Source of the DNA: Nostoc sp. 'Peltigera membranacea cyanobiont' N6 | Lineage (GTDB): Bacteria > Cyanobacteriota > Cyanobacteriia > Cyanobacteriales > Nostocaceae | Assembly (NCBI RefSeq): GCF_002949735.1 | Contig: NZ_CP026681.1 | Location: forward strand, 5,114,001 to 5,178,000 | Direction of reading: 5' to 3' | Length of the DNA: 64,000 nucleotides | Shown: piece by piece, positions 16,872 to 25,186 of the stretch | How positions within the stretch are numbered: position 1 is the first letter of the stretch | Layout: every line of letters starts with the position of its first letter | The notes under the pieces: generated by a model | The model's input: the letters and a program-made list of their open reading frames with translations, nothing else | Database searches by the model: none | Told to the model about the DNA's origin: nothing | Position numbers and translations under genes: made by a program

Positions 16872-18230
16872 CTAATCAGAAGTGTTAGATGTGTCCTTAT
16901 TGGAGTTAAAGAGTCTTAAATCTGCTTTTAAAAAATCAACAAACTGCCGGGCTGTGCGTCCAGAACGACCGTTGTGACGAGTTGCCCATTGTAATGCTTG
17001 AAATTCCAAATCTTCTTGGGTAATATTAATTTCTGCTTGTGCAGCTAGATGTTGTACAATCTTCAAATAAGTTTTCTGGTCGGCTGGTTCAAAGGTCAAG
17101 GTTAAACCAAAGCGATCGCTAAACGAAAGTTTCTCCTGCATCGTATCCCAAGCATGGATTTCCTCGTTATCCTTGGGGGTAGGTCTATCCACAAAAAACT
17201 CCCGAATCAAGTGGCGGCGATTGGAGGTAGCATACACAACTACATTTTGCGGCCGCGCGGTTAAATTACCTTCTAAAACTACCTTGAGCGCTTTGAAGGC
17301 ATCATCATCTTCTTCAAAGGAAAGGTCATCAACAAAGATAATAAATTTTTGTGACACACCTCGTAAATGTTCCACAATTTCTGGTAAGTCTTTTAAATCA
17401 GATTTTGTCACTTCCAACAAGCGGAGGCTGCGATTGCTATATTCATTCAACAAAGATTTTACTAAAGAAGATTTGCCAGAACCACGACTACCGTAAAGTA
17501 ATACGTGCAGTGCCATCTCTCCTGATAGTAAAAACTCTGTATTTTTTAGCAAAGCATCTCTTTGAGATTCGTAACCTACAAGCGCACTCAGCTTAACTGG
17601 ATCGGAATACCGGATACCGATAAACTGCCCACCTTGCCAGCGTAAAGCGCGATATTCTGCAAATAAACCAGAGCCACATTGCCGATAATAAGCCGCTAAT
17701 TCTTCTACAGCATCACCCCAATTATCTAATTCTTGTAGATATGTAGCGAACTTTGTCTCTACTCCTACTAATTCTTGCTCTTTATACCACACTACTGGCG
17801 AAATGGGCATGTGAGCTACATTTTGTATCCACTCACTCAAAGAAGCGCTGCTACATTCATAGAGGCTTTGCAATATTTGTAAATCATGCTTAACTGCTGC
17901 TAGTAAAGCTGGAGGCAATTCTTCAAATTCTCGTGTTTCAGCCAGCTTTGTAAAAGGATTCTTAGAGAAGAGAAGTTGAGTAATTAAATAGTCTTCCCAG
18001 TTTTGATTTTTGGCCGCTAAAGCGTGGAAATAACTACCGTATGCTTGGAGACAACTCCGGGCATCGGAGTCAGTGTAACGTATAGCTTGCAATAGTTCTA
18101 GAAATGCCATCCCCACTTCGCCTTGGAGAACAGATTGGTACAGTAAAAGTGAGGCCGCTTGACGCTGGAGATATTGAACTTTTGTATATGAGGAAGTACT
18201 TGCTATTGGCATCGCTTGATTATCCATCAA
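16872..18230 (-). CDS. DUF815 family AAA ATPase
   Basis: 452 aa. An N-terminal helical region (about 1-210) precedes an AAA-type domain with Walker A YGSRGSGKSSLVKSLL, Walker B FIIFVDDLSFE and the sensor-like YATSNRRHLIRE. SFSDRFGLTLTFEP and RSGRTARQFVDFL complete the DUF815 signature. The family is common in bacteria but its client is unknown. It is first of the leftward trio, 118 bp before the TerB-C-like gene. DUF815 also occurs alone in cyanobacteria, so membership in the same system is uncertain. Confidence 0.82.
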   Translation of the reverse strand: MMDNQAMPIASTSSYTKVQYLQRQAASLLLYQSVLQGEVGMAFLELLQAIRYTDSDARSCLQAYGSYFHALAAKNQNWEDYLITQLLFSKNPFTKLAETREFEELPPALLAAVKHDLQILQSLYECSSASLSEWIQNVAHMPISPVVWYKEQELVGVETKFATYLQELDNWGDAVEELAAYYRQCGSGLFAEYRALRWQGGQFIGIRYSDPVKLSALVGYESQRDALLKNTEFLLSGEMALHVLLYGSRGSGKSSLVKSLLNEYSNRSLRLLEVTKSDLKDLPEIVEHLRGVSQKFIIFVDDLSFEEDDDAFKALKVVLEGNLTARPQNVVVYATSNRRHLIREFFVDRPTPKDNEEIHAWDTMQEKLSFSDRFGLTLTFEPADQKTYLKIVQHLAAQAEINITQEDLEFQALQWATRHNGRSGRTARQFVDFLKADLRLFNSNKDTSNTSD

Positions 18231-18314
18231 TCAACTGTGTGGTATAGCTGTTTAGCTATGGTAAATTGTCTGCTGACCTTGGCAGTAAAGTCAAAATCTA
18301 CAGATGTTTTAACA

Positions 18315-18635
18315 ATGAATTTAAGTATAATTGCTGCTTTCACATACGGCATCTTAGCGATCGCTGGTGGCATTATTGGCTATACTCAGGCTAGAAGTAG
18401 GGTTTCACTGTTAAGTGGTAGCATTAGCGGCTTATTACTAATACTTGCCGCCTACCTTCAACTCCAAGGACAAACCTGGGGTTCGATTTTAGCGGTGTTA
18501 GTTACTGGTGTTTTAGTGGTAGTCTTTGCATTTCGACTCGCTAAAACACGCAAGTTTATGCCGGCGGGATTAATGACGATTTTCGGTATTGTGGCATTAG
18601 TGGTGATGGTGAATCAAATGGTGGCTTTAAAGTAG
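18315..18635 (+). CDS. TMEM14 family small membrane protein
   Basis: 106 aa from ATG 18315 (MNLSIIAAFTYGILAIAGGIIGY). An in-frame extension upstream overlaps the 5' end of the divergent ATPase gene and looks artificial. Four hydrophobic helices with GGIIGYTQARSRVSLLSG and KTRKFMPAGLM are diagnostic of TMEM14, whose plastid relatives (FAX) export fatty acids from the inner envelope. In cyanobacteria a fatty-acid export role has been proposed; here it is inferred from family only. Confidence 0.82.
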   Translation: MNLSIIAAFTYGILAIAGGIIGYTQARSRVSLLSGSISGLLLILAAYLQLQGQTWGSILAVLVTGVLVVVFAFRLAKTRKFMPAGLMTIFGIVALVVMVNQMVALK

Positions 18636-18842
18636 CATCAGTCTCCAAGCAATACCACCTTCTGTTTTTGCAAGGGTATGCGTTAACAAAGCAAGCCGAT
18701 GTATTAACAATGCAAGCCGACGCATTGCTATTGCATGGTATTGCCAAATTTAATTCGCTACGAATTAATAAAATGCTGTAAGTAGAACGACTTGAAAAAA
18801 ACAAACTATGTAAAGTAATGTAACTTTAGCGAAAATCAGTTC

Positions 18843-18888
18843 GTAGTAAGGACTTTAGTCCTGATTTGAGAACTAAAGTTCTCACTAC
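18843..18888. repeat. Interspersed palindromic repeat, copy 1
   Basis: GTAGTAAGGACTTTAGTCCT faces AGAACTAAAGTTCTCACTAC across a short loop, so each arm is itself palindromic (AGGACTTTAGTCCT, AGAACTAAAGTTCT). A related copy is at 60224-60279. It is a known style of Nostoc intergenic repeat. Just before it (18690-18730) are two direct copies of a GCAAGCCGA motif. Confidence 0.6.
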
Positions 18889-18920
18889 AAACCTTTAATT
18901 ATTTACCCTGTTCTACTTAC

Positions 18921-19781
18921 TTAGCGCAAAATCTGGTCAATCATCCGGTTCGCCTGGGAAGCATAACCGCCCCCGAATAAATTGAAGTGATTCAAAATCT
19001 GATACAGGTTATAGAGTGTTTTTCTCTGCTCATAGCCTGCATCTAAAGGAAAAACCTCGTTATAACCTTTGTAAAAAGCTGCGGGGAACCCACCAAATAA
19101 TTCTGTCATAGCAATATCAACTTCGCGATCGCCAAAATAAGTGGCTGGATCAAAAATCACGGGTTCTCCTGAGGCTGTACACCCAGCATTTCCGCCCCAT
19201 AAATCGCCATGTACTAAAGAAGGTTGCACCTGATGCGCCAATATTTCAGGCATAGCTGCTAGTAATTTTTCTTCCTGGGGGAAACTTCCCCCCCGTCGCC
19301 TTGCCAACTGAAATTGATAACCCAGGCGATGTTTAATATAAAATTCTGTCCAGTCTGCTGTCCAAGTATTGATTTGGGGCGTGGAACCAATGGTATTGTT
19401 AATTTTCCAACCAAAACCTTGATTACTGCTAGCTTGATGCATCGCCGCCAACTTGCGCCCCATGTCTTCCCACAAATTGCTGTTACCGTTACCAAGTTCT
19501 AACCATTCCAGAGCGATGTAGCTAAAATTTTCAGCTACACCCCAGCAAATAGGTTTTGGGACGCGAATACTAGCTGTTGCTAGCATTTCCTTTAAACCCA
19601 ATGCCTCAGCCTCAAACATCGCAACTTGGGATGCTTGATTAAGCTTGACGAAGTAGGTAATCTCACCATTGGAAACAGCATAACCTTGGTTGATACATCC
19701 GCCACCAACCGATCGCCGTTGCTGACTCTGAAATTTTGCGCCAGTCTCCTGGCTAATATGAGTATCGATTTGAGTCCACAT
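18921..19781 (-). CDS. Fructosamine kinase family protein
   Basis: 286 aa from ATG 19781 (MWTQIDTHISQETGAKF), the usual family length of about 290. A frame extending upstream to 19961 is only a G/C-rich repeat read as Arg/Pro. Kinase features: SVGGGCINQGY (nucleotide loop), YFVKLN with the ATP-binding Lys, SLVHGDLWGGN (catalytic loop, Asp as base) and VIFDPATYFGDREVDIAM (metal-binding Asp). Family members phosphorylate ketosamines or ribulosamines on glycated proteins, leading to deglycation. It follows the M16 protease gene leftward, with the repeat between. Confidence 0.88.
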   Translation of the reverse strand: MWTQIDTHISQETGAKFQSQQRRSVGGGCINQGYAVSNGEITYFVKLNQASQVAMFEAEALGLKEMLATASIRVPKPICWGVAENFSYIALEWLELGNGNSNLWEDMGRKLAAMHQASSNQGFGWKINNTIGSTPQINTWTADWTEFYIKHRLGYQFQLARRRGGSFPQEEKLLAAMPEILAHQVQPSLVHGDLWGGNAGCTASGEPVIFDPATYFGDREVDIAMTELFGGFPAAFYKGYNEVFPLDAGYEQRKTLYNLYQILNHFNLFGGGYASQANRMIDQILR

Positions 19782-19797
19782 AATTAAATTGGGGAGA

Positions 19798-19935
19798 TGA
19801 GGGAGCAGGGGAGGCAGGGGGAGCGGGGAGCAGGGAGCGGGGAGCAGGGAGCAGGGAGCAGAGAGGAAAGAATAATTTTTAATTCTCCCCCTTGCCCCCT
19901 GCCCCCTGCCCCTCTGCCTCTTATGCCCCTGCCCC
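19798..19935. repeat. GGGAGCAGGG / CCCCTGCCCC low-complexity inverted repeat
   Basis: Left arm: about ten imperfect GGGAGCAG units (19801-19862). Right arm: complementary C-rich CCCCCTGCCCC units (19885-19935), with an AT-rich loop between. It can fold into a long hairpin. The same kind of G-rich/C-rich repeat is found inside the sensor kinase gene at 50725-50829. It lies between the M16 protease and fructosamine kinase genes and may reduce read-through. Confidence 0.7.
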
Positions 19936-19944
19936 ATTTTTAAT

Positions 19945-21249
19945 TTACGGCTTGACGACAACTACACCATAAGCTTCTGGGGAAAGATACTCTTTGGCTG
20001 CTTGCATCAAATCAGTTGCATCTTGACTCTGAATATAATCTGGGTAGTTAAAGGCGGGTTCTAAATCTCCCACTAAGGAATGATAGTAACCATACAACCC
20101 AGTGCGATCGCTTGGTGTCTCGTTGCCAAAAATAAATCTGTTCGCTACTCGCCGCCGTACACGGGCAATTTCTGACTCTGTGACTAACTCAGTATGGACT
20201 TTGCGAATGTGTTGAGCGATCGCATTCTCTACTTCAGCTAAATTTTCCACTGCACATTTAGCTGAAATATAAAATGTCCCTTGCAGCTGATTGCTCATAT
20301 TGCTCACAGAAATTGAAGTAACTAATCCCCGTTCTTCTCGTAAATCCCTCACCAACCTTGATGTCCGTCCATGTCCCAAAACTCCTGCTAAAACATCCAG
20401 TCCATAGGTGCGATCTAACTGCGCCATTCCTGGAACCCGCCAAAGCATCAATAGCCTTGCTTGCTGGAGACTTTCATCTGTAAATTCTCGACGGACAATT
20501 TCTGTAAATGGTGATTCAGGGTTGAGTGCTGTTAGCGGATAGCTAAGGTTTAGCCCGTCGGGATTGGGGATTGGGGAGTACTGAGTTTTATTGGCTTTTG
20601 TAAATCCTTCAGCAACGATCGCAATTAATTCTTCCACAGGTAAATTGCCCACAGCTACAGCAGTAATTGACTGGGGTTGATACCAAATATCATGAAAATC
20701 CCGCATCTGCTGGGGTTTAAGTTCAGAAATTACCGATTCTGGCCCCAATACCGCCCGACGATAAGGTAGCTCACTATAGGCTGTCTCCATTGCTCGGCGA
20801 AATGTCCGCCGTTGGGGATTATCCTCTGAACGCCTAATTTCTTCTAAAACTACTAATCGCTCGCGTTCAAAAGCATCATCAGGAATACTAGCATTTGATA
20901 CTACATCTATTTGTAGTGGAGCAAGCTGGGCAAAATCTTTGGGGGCAGTGGTTATATAGTAATGAGTATAGTCTTGGCTGGTAGCGGCATTGGTAACAGC
21001 ACCCCGTTCTTCAATTCGACGTTCAAACTCACCGCTAGCCAGTCGTTCTGTTCCCTTAAAAATCATGTGCTCTAAAAAATGAGCCATACCGTTAATGGCA
21101 TCAGATTCTACGGCTGAACCAACTTTAATCCATAAGTTGAGGTTTACAGCTTCAACTGGCATCTGCTCCGCAATGATTGTCAAACCATTGGGTAACTGAT
21201 GCAGTGTTGGGCTATGAAGAGGAGTAAATTTCCGCAGGGTTGAAGTCAT
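19945..21249 (-). CDS. M16 family (pitrilysin/processing peptidase-like) zinc protease
   Basis: 434 aa. The inverted zinc motif HFLEH is at residues 57-61, with the third ligand expected in VVLEEIRRSEDNP. The length fits one bacterial M16B subunit, an N-terminal catalytic half and a C-terminal half with the R...Y substrate-binding region (near GLYGYYHSLVGDLE). Members cut short unfolded peptides and are related to mitochondrial processing peptidase beta. No signal peptide. It is followed leftward by the fructosamine kinase gene. Confidence 0.9.
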   Translation of the reverse strand: MTSTLRKFTPLHSPTLHQLPNGLTIIAEQMPVEAVNLNLWIKVGSAVESDAINGMAHFLEHMIFKGTERLASGEFERRIEERGAVTNAATSQDYTHYYITTAPKDFAQLAPLQIDVVSNASIPDDAFERERLVVLEEIRRSEDNPQRRTFRRAMETAYSELPYRRAVLGPESVISELKPQQMRDFHDIWYQPQSITAVAVGNLPVEELIAIVAEGFTKANKTQYSPIPNPDGLNLSYPLTALNPESPFTEIVRREFTDESLQQARLLMLWRVPGMAQLDRTYGLDVLAGVLGHGRTSRLVRDLREERGLVTSISVSNMSNQLQGTFYISAKCAVENLAEVENAIAQHIRKVHTELVTESEIARVRRRVANRFIFGNETPSDRTGLYGYYHSLVGDLEPAFNYPDYIQSQDATDLMQAAKEYLSPEAYGVVVVKP

Positions 21250-21736
21250 TGCTACTTGTGTGAGGAGCTATGTTACTTCTTTATCTTATCCGCGACAGAA
21301 AATCTATATAAAAATACCTCTCCCTGAGAGAGGTTCGGCAAACTAACGAGAGTAAGGATTATTGAAGGTTTCCTAAGCAGCAATAGTCGCTTTTTGCAGG
21401 CGAAAACTTAAGTCTACGAAGTCTTTCATCAATAAGTGCCAGTTTCTCTCAGCTTCATGCTGAATTATTGAAAAAACGAACCGCATATCCCTGCTGTGAA
21501 GCAAACTACGCGCAGCGTCTCGTTAGAGAAGGACACAAAGAGAAGAAGATTTAAAAGGGTTTTTACGTCAGTTCCTTATGTTCCTTATATTTATGCCAAA
21601 TTGGGATGCTCCCCCCTATACTGATAATCATTAGTCATTGTTAAGGGACTTCCAACAAATAAATTACCCAATCTTGTGGGGTATTTTTTTATTTGGAAGT
21701 CCCTAATGTCATAAATGACAAATGACTAATGACAAA
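21250..21736. other. Intergenic region with short frame and repeats
   Basis: 487 bp. A leftward 37-codon frame (21373-21486, MRFVFSIIQHEAERNWHLLM...) has protein-like composition but no recognised family and may be a gene tail. Next to it (about 21500-21530) is the CTACGCGCAGCGTCTCGTTA repeat. The right part holds a hairpin, listed separately, and ATGACAAATGACTAATGAC direct repeats. Confidence 0.4.
21644..21704. repeat. 61-bp inverted repeat
   Basis: AGGGACTTCCAA (21644-21655) pairs perfectly with TTGGAAGTCCCT (21693-21704), and the pairing extends inward through AAATAAA/TTTTATTT and ACCC/GGGT. It lies 33 bp beyond the stop of the leftward HtpX-type gene but, with no clear T-run, is as likely a small repeat element as a terminator. 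Confidence 0.55.
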
Positions 21737-22606
21737 CTAATAAGCTTTTGTTGGCAGTTGTTGCTCTAATTTCAGCAATGCTGCAACTCGCACCTCTGTA
21801 GCAGGGTGACTAGAAAACAAGTTACCCATAAACTGTCCAGAGATAGAATTGATAATTAATAAAGGCTCATAAGCTGGATTTGCATTTAAAGGCATCTGCT
21901 TTGCTGAGGCTTCTAAGCGTTGTAATGCCCTGGCTAAGGCGCGGGGATTACCAGTTAATTTAGCAGATCCTGCATCAGCAGAAAATTCTCGTGTGCGCGA
22001 AATTGCTAACTGAATAATAGTTGCAGCTACTGGTGCAAGCATTACTGTTAATAAAACACCCAAAGGATTACCACCTCTGTTGTTATCTCGCGAACCACCG
22101 CCAAACCATAAGCTGTAACTCACCATTTGCGCTAGGAATGAGATAGCACCAGCAACAGTAGCAGCAACGGCTTGGGTGAGGGTGTCACGATTAATAATGT
22201 GCGTCAGTTCGTGGGCGATAACGCCTTCGAGTTCATCCTCTGGTAAGATATTCAAAATGCCTTCGGTGACAGCCACAGCAGCGTGTTCTGGATCGCGCCC
22301 TGTCGCAAAAGCATTAGCACCTTGGCTTGGAACAATATAAACTTTGGGCATGGGGATGTTAGCGCGATCGCTTAATCTCTGCACCATCCGATAAAGTCCT
22401 GGCGCTTCCCCTTCACTCACTGGCTGGGCGCGGTATACTGCCAGCGCAATCTTATCTGATTGATACCAGGAAAACAAGTTGGTGACTGCTGCCAAGCCAA
22501 CTCCAATTATTAAGCCACTGGTACCACCAATTACCCAATAACTAATTGCGATCAAAAGACCACTTAATGCAGCGAGCATTGCAGCCGTTTTCAGTTGATT
22601 TGTCAT
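21737..22606 (-). CDS. M48 family zinc metalloprotease, HtpX-like
   Basis: 289 aa. Zinc motif HELTH is at residues 132-136; the third ligand is expected in SADAGSAKLTGNP. Two hydrophobic segments at the N-terminus (about 8-48) and further ones around 145-205 anchor it in the membrane with the active site facing the cytoplasm, as in HtpX, which degrades damaged membrane proteins under stress. ANAFATGRDPEHAAVAVTEG is the conserved HtpX strand region. The length matches the family. Confidence 0.92.
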   Translation of the reverse strand: MTNQLKTAAMLAALSGLLIAISYWVIGGTSGLIIGVGLAAVTNLFSWYQSDKIALAVYRAQPVSEGEAPGLYRMVQRLSDRANIPMPKVYIVPSQGANAFATGRDPEHAAVAVTEGILNILPEDELEGVIAHELTHIINRDTLTQAVAATVAGAISFLAQMVSYSLWFGGGSRDNNRGGNPLGVLLTVMLAPVAATIIQLAISRTREFSADAGSAKLTGNPRALARALQRLEASAKQMPLNANPAYEPLLIINSISGQFMGNLFSSHPATEVRVAALLKLEQQLPTKAY

Positions 22607-23143
22607 ATTTTCGCTCTCCTGCTAATGCTGTATAAATTTTCTAGAAAACAGCACTAAATATAAGCCACGCTTTGATTGTATCTAGCTCAACGGAGATATA
22701 TGGTACAGAAAACCTCTCAGAGAAGTACGGTTTTCCCACTTAACTTTTATCAACATTTAGTTATTTTTGATACCATAAGTCCTAGCTGAAAGGTTCGTTT
22801 TTATAGATAATAAAAACACATCTATCTAGAGGATTAATTGTTTATATATCAGAAGTTAGAAGCAAGTATGATACATCCGGCTGGCTACACCTACGTCATT
22901 AATTGAGATCCGCCTATTGGTTTATATAGTTAAGGCAAAAAGGACGATCGCCATAGCAAAGACATTAATGTTACTCATTTATATATTCATCCTTAAATAC
23001 AACCAACTTTCTGATTATTCAAATAATATCTAAAGATTTTTGATATTAGTTCTCTAGATAGATCGGGAATTTTATAGACAAACTTTAATATGAAATAGTC
23101 AAAAACAAACAAGGCAGATTTCCACGCACGAAGGAGAAATTCA
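22607..23143. other. Divergent intergenic region
   Basis: 537 bp between the leftward protease and rightward stress genes. AT-rich; no coding frame or notable repeat seen. Promoters for both sides are expected, and GAAGGAGAAATTCA just before 23144 is the ribosome site of the next gene. Confidence 0.5.
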
Positions 23144-23422
23144 ATGACTAACATTATTGCTTGGTTGGTTTTAGGTTTAATTGCAGGTGCGTTGGCTAAG
23201 TTATTTTATCCAGGAACCCAAGGTGGCGGTATTCTCTCCACGATTGTACTAGGAATACTTGGAGCTGTAGTCGGTGGTTACTTGGGTCAAGCTTTACTCG
23301 GAAGTAGTTCAGCCGCCGCCGCATCTGTAGGAGCTTTGTCCCTTGGAAGCATTTTATTTGCTGTCCTTGGTGCTATGTTATTGATTTTCCTTTGGGGTAT
23401 ACTGACTCGTCGGGCTGTGTAA
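23144..23422 (+). CDS. GlsB/YeaQ/YmgE family (transglycosylase-associated) membrane protein
   Basis: 92 aa, three membrane helices, very Gly/Ala-rich. IIAWLVLGLIAGALAKLFYPG and GILGAVVGGYLGQALL are the family signature. It has a strong ribosome site (AAGGAG). Such small proteins are induced by stress in many bacteria; the molecular function is unknown. The general-stress-type gene begins 58 bp downstream on the same strand, so the two are probably expressed together. Confidence 0.88.
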   Translation: MTNIIAWLVLGLIAGALAKLFYPGTQGGGILSTIVLGILGAVVGGYLGQALLGSSSAAAASVGALSLGSILFAVLGAMLLIFLWGILTRRAV

Positions 23423-23480
23423 TAACCTCAAATTAACTGACAATTTTGGGAATCACTTCTAGCTGCAAAAAACCGATAAA

Positions 23481-24398
23481 ATGACATTAGATAAAGAGCG
23501 AATAACTGTAGGAGTGTTCGCTAGATGTTCAGATGCACAATTGGCACTTCAGGAACTGAAAGCTTCTAATTTTCCAATGCATAAGGTTTCTGTAATTGCC
23601 CGGAATGTAGAAGAACAAAGTGATATTGCTGGTGTTGAAGTTAAAGAGCGCACTAGCAATGCATCTGGAGAAGATGTTGATGAAGTCTTCAATGCTGGTG
23701 CTTTAGGCGATCTTAGTGGCTTATTAGTCGGTCTAGTCCTCTGGGTAATTCCTGGTATAGGCCGAGTTATGATAGCCGGAGCAGAAGCAACAGCGATCGC
23801 TACTACTTTAGCAGGTGGTTTGCCTAGTATATTCCTAAATTTAGGAATTCCTAAAGAGGAAGCACGGGGTTATAGCGATCTCGTCTGTAAAAGTTACTAT
23901 TTGCTGATAGTAACTGGTATAGACATAGAAATCCGTCTTGCTAAGAGGATTTTTAGTCGCCGCGATATTCAACAACGAGGACAACGAACTGTTAATGAGC
24001 CATACTTAACCCCAAATAGTCGCTATAGACACGCTATTGGTGTTTTTTATACGCGCCAAGACACAGAAAGAGTCCTTACTGAATTGAGAACTGCTGACTT
24101 TCCGATGAGTCAAGTATCAGTAGTTGCTAAAAATAGAAGCAGTCTAAGTGATATTTGTGAAGGGAATCTCAGGAGTTCTCAAGATAACTACACAACTCTG
24201 GGAATTCCTAACGATCTAGTTAGATATTATGACCAGCAAGTGGCCGTTGGTCATTATTTAGTAGTAATAAAAGGTACTGATATTTACATAGCAGGTGCAA
24301 GAGCCATTTTAGAAAGTAACAAAATCCAACATTTTGGTATATACAGCCAATCTGAGCTTAATGCAGCTAGAAGCGATCGCCAGACTACAAACTTCTAG
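23481..24398 (+). CDS. Tandem general-stress-protein-17M-like domain protein
   Basis: 305 aa. Two similar modules, about 6-150 and 184-290: each begins with a VGVF(A/Y)...L.ELK...FPM..VSVIA strand-helix-strand pattern (ITVGVFARCSDAQLALQELK; HAIGVFYTRQDTERVLTELR) and ends with IP...A..Y......GHYLLIV.G. The first module contains a hydrophobic Gly-rich loop (about 70-115) that may insert into membrane; the second lacks it. The pattern resembles YflT-type stress proteins. Role unknown; its neighbour is a GlsB-type stress protein. Confidence 0.7.
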   Translation: MTLDKERITVGVFARCSDAQLALQELKASNFPMHKVSVIARNVEEQSDIAGVEVKERTSNASGEDVDEVFNAGALGDLSGLLVGLVLWVIPGIGRVMIAGAEATAIATTLAGGLPSIFLNLGIPKEEARGYSDLVCKSYYLLIVTGIDIEIRLAKRIFSRRDIQQRGQRTVNEPYLTPNSRYRHAIGVFYTRQDTERVLTELRTADFPMSQVSVVAKNRSSLSDICEGNLRSSQDNYTTLGIPNDLVRYYDQQVAVGHYLVVIKGTDIYIAGARAILESNKIQHFGIYSQSELNAARSDRQTTNF

Positions 24399-25186
24399 TT
24401 AAATATCAATTTATAATGTTATATAAAATACATGTGAGCATGATCAGAGATTGTTTTTTGAAACTTTTGTTTTCTACCATGCCCCTTGTAAGTATGTCGG
24501 CGCAATTAAAGCCAAGCTAACTGGCGACGGCTGTCCTTGGTCAGGGCTTTAATACTATTTACGTTTCGCAACATATTTGGTTGATTTATATCATCTTACT
24601 TAAACATAATCTTCCGGTTAACACGTATAGGAATATACAACCATAGTGATTTCGAGCCACTATTTATATAGGACTCCTATTTGCATCTTGTTCAAAAATC
24701 AAATAGGAGTCCTATAGTGTGCAGAGGATGATGACATTGGATGATATCGTATTATGGTTCGCAATCAATAAATTGTGCTTTTTGGACTTTGCAGAGTTTT
24801 GGTATTACTAGGTCAATGACTGCAATCATAAAAACCACCATTTTTAGTAAAGTCTAATGTATGTTAAATTTATAAATAGTCTAAGAGAAAGTGATTAATA
24901 TTCACCGCCAAATTAAATTAACAAGTAAAGTTGTTACTCCTTTTGAAGAAAGTTATGCTACCTAAAAGTTTAATGTTTGCTAAATTATAAAAATGCTAGA
25001 GAAGAATATTTATATACTTATATTTAAAATCAAATCAAATCAAATTTGTAAAAGGATTAAAATGCGATCGCTCGTCTTTAGCGTCCTAAAAACTAGCCAT
25101 ATTCGATGATAGCGAAATATCTTACATTTTTTTTGGATAGTAAAAAAAAATCATAATAGAATTAATTTTAATACCTGCCTGGAATA
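24399..25186. other. Long intergenic region upstream of the hybrid kinase
   Basis: 788 bp without a credible gene. It holds one strong hairpin (listed separately) and is AT-rich over the last 400 bp. TATTTATATACTTATATTT runs near 25005-25025. It could hold regulatory RNA or long promoter regions, but nothing can be named. Confidence 0.5.
24668..24715. repeat. Perfect 16-bp hairpin
   Basis: ATAGGACTCCTATTTG (24668-24683) and its exact complement (24700-24715) enclose a 16-nt loop. No T-run follows on either side, so it is not a clear terminator; a palindromic interspersed repeat is likelier. The arm contains a smaller palindrome, TAGGACTCCTA. Confidence 0.6.

Noticed and set aside
19782..19961. 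N-terminal extension of fructosamine kinase
   Set aside because: Only the GGGAGCAG repeat translated; the family start is MWTQID at 19781.
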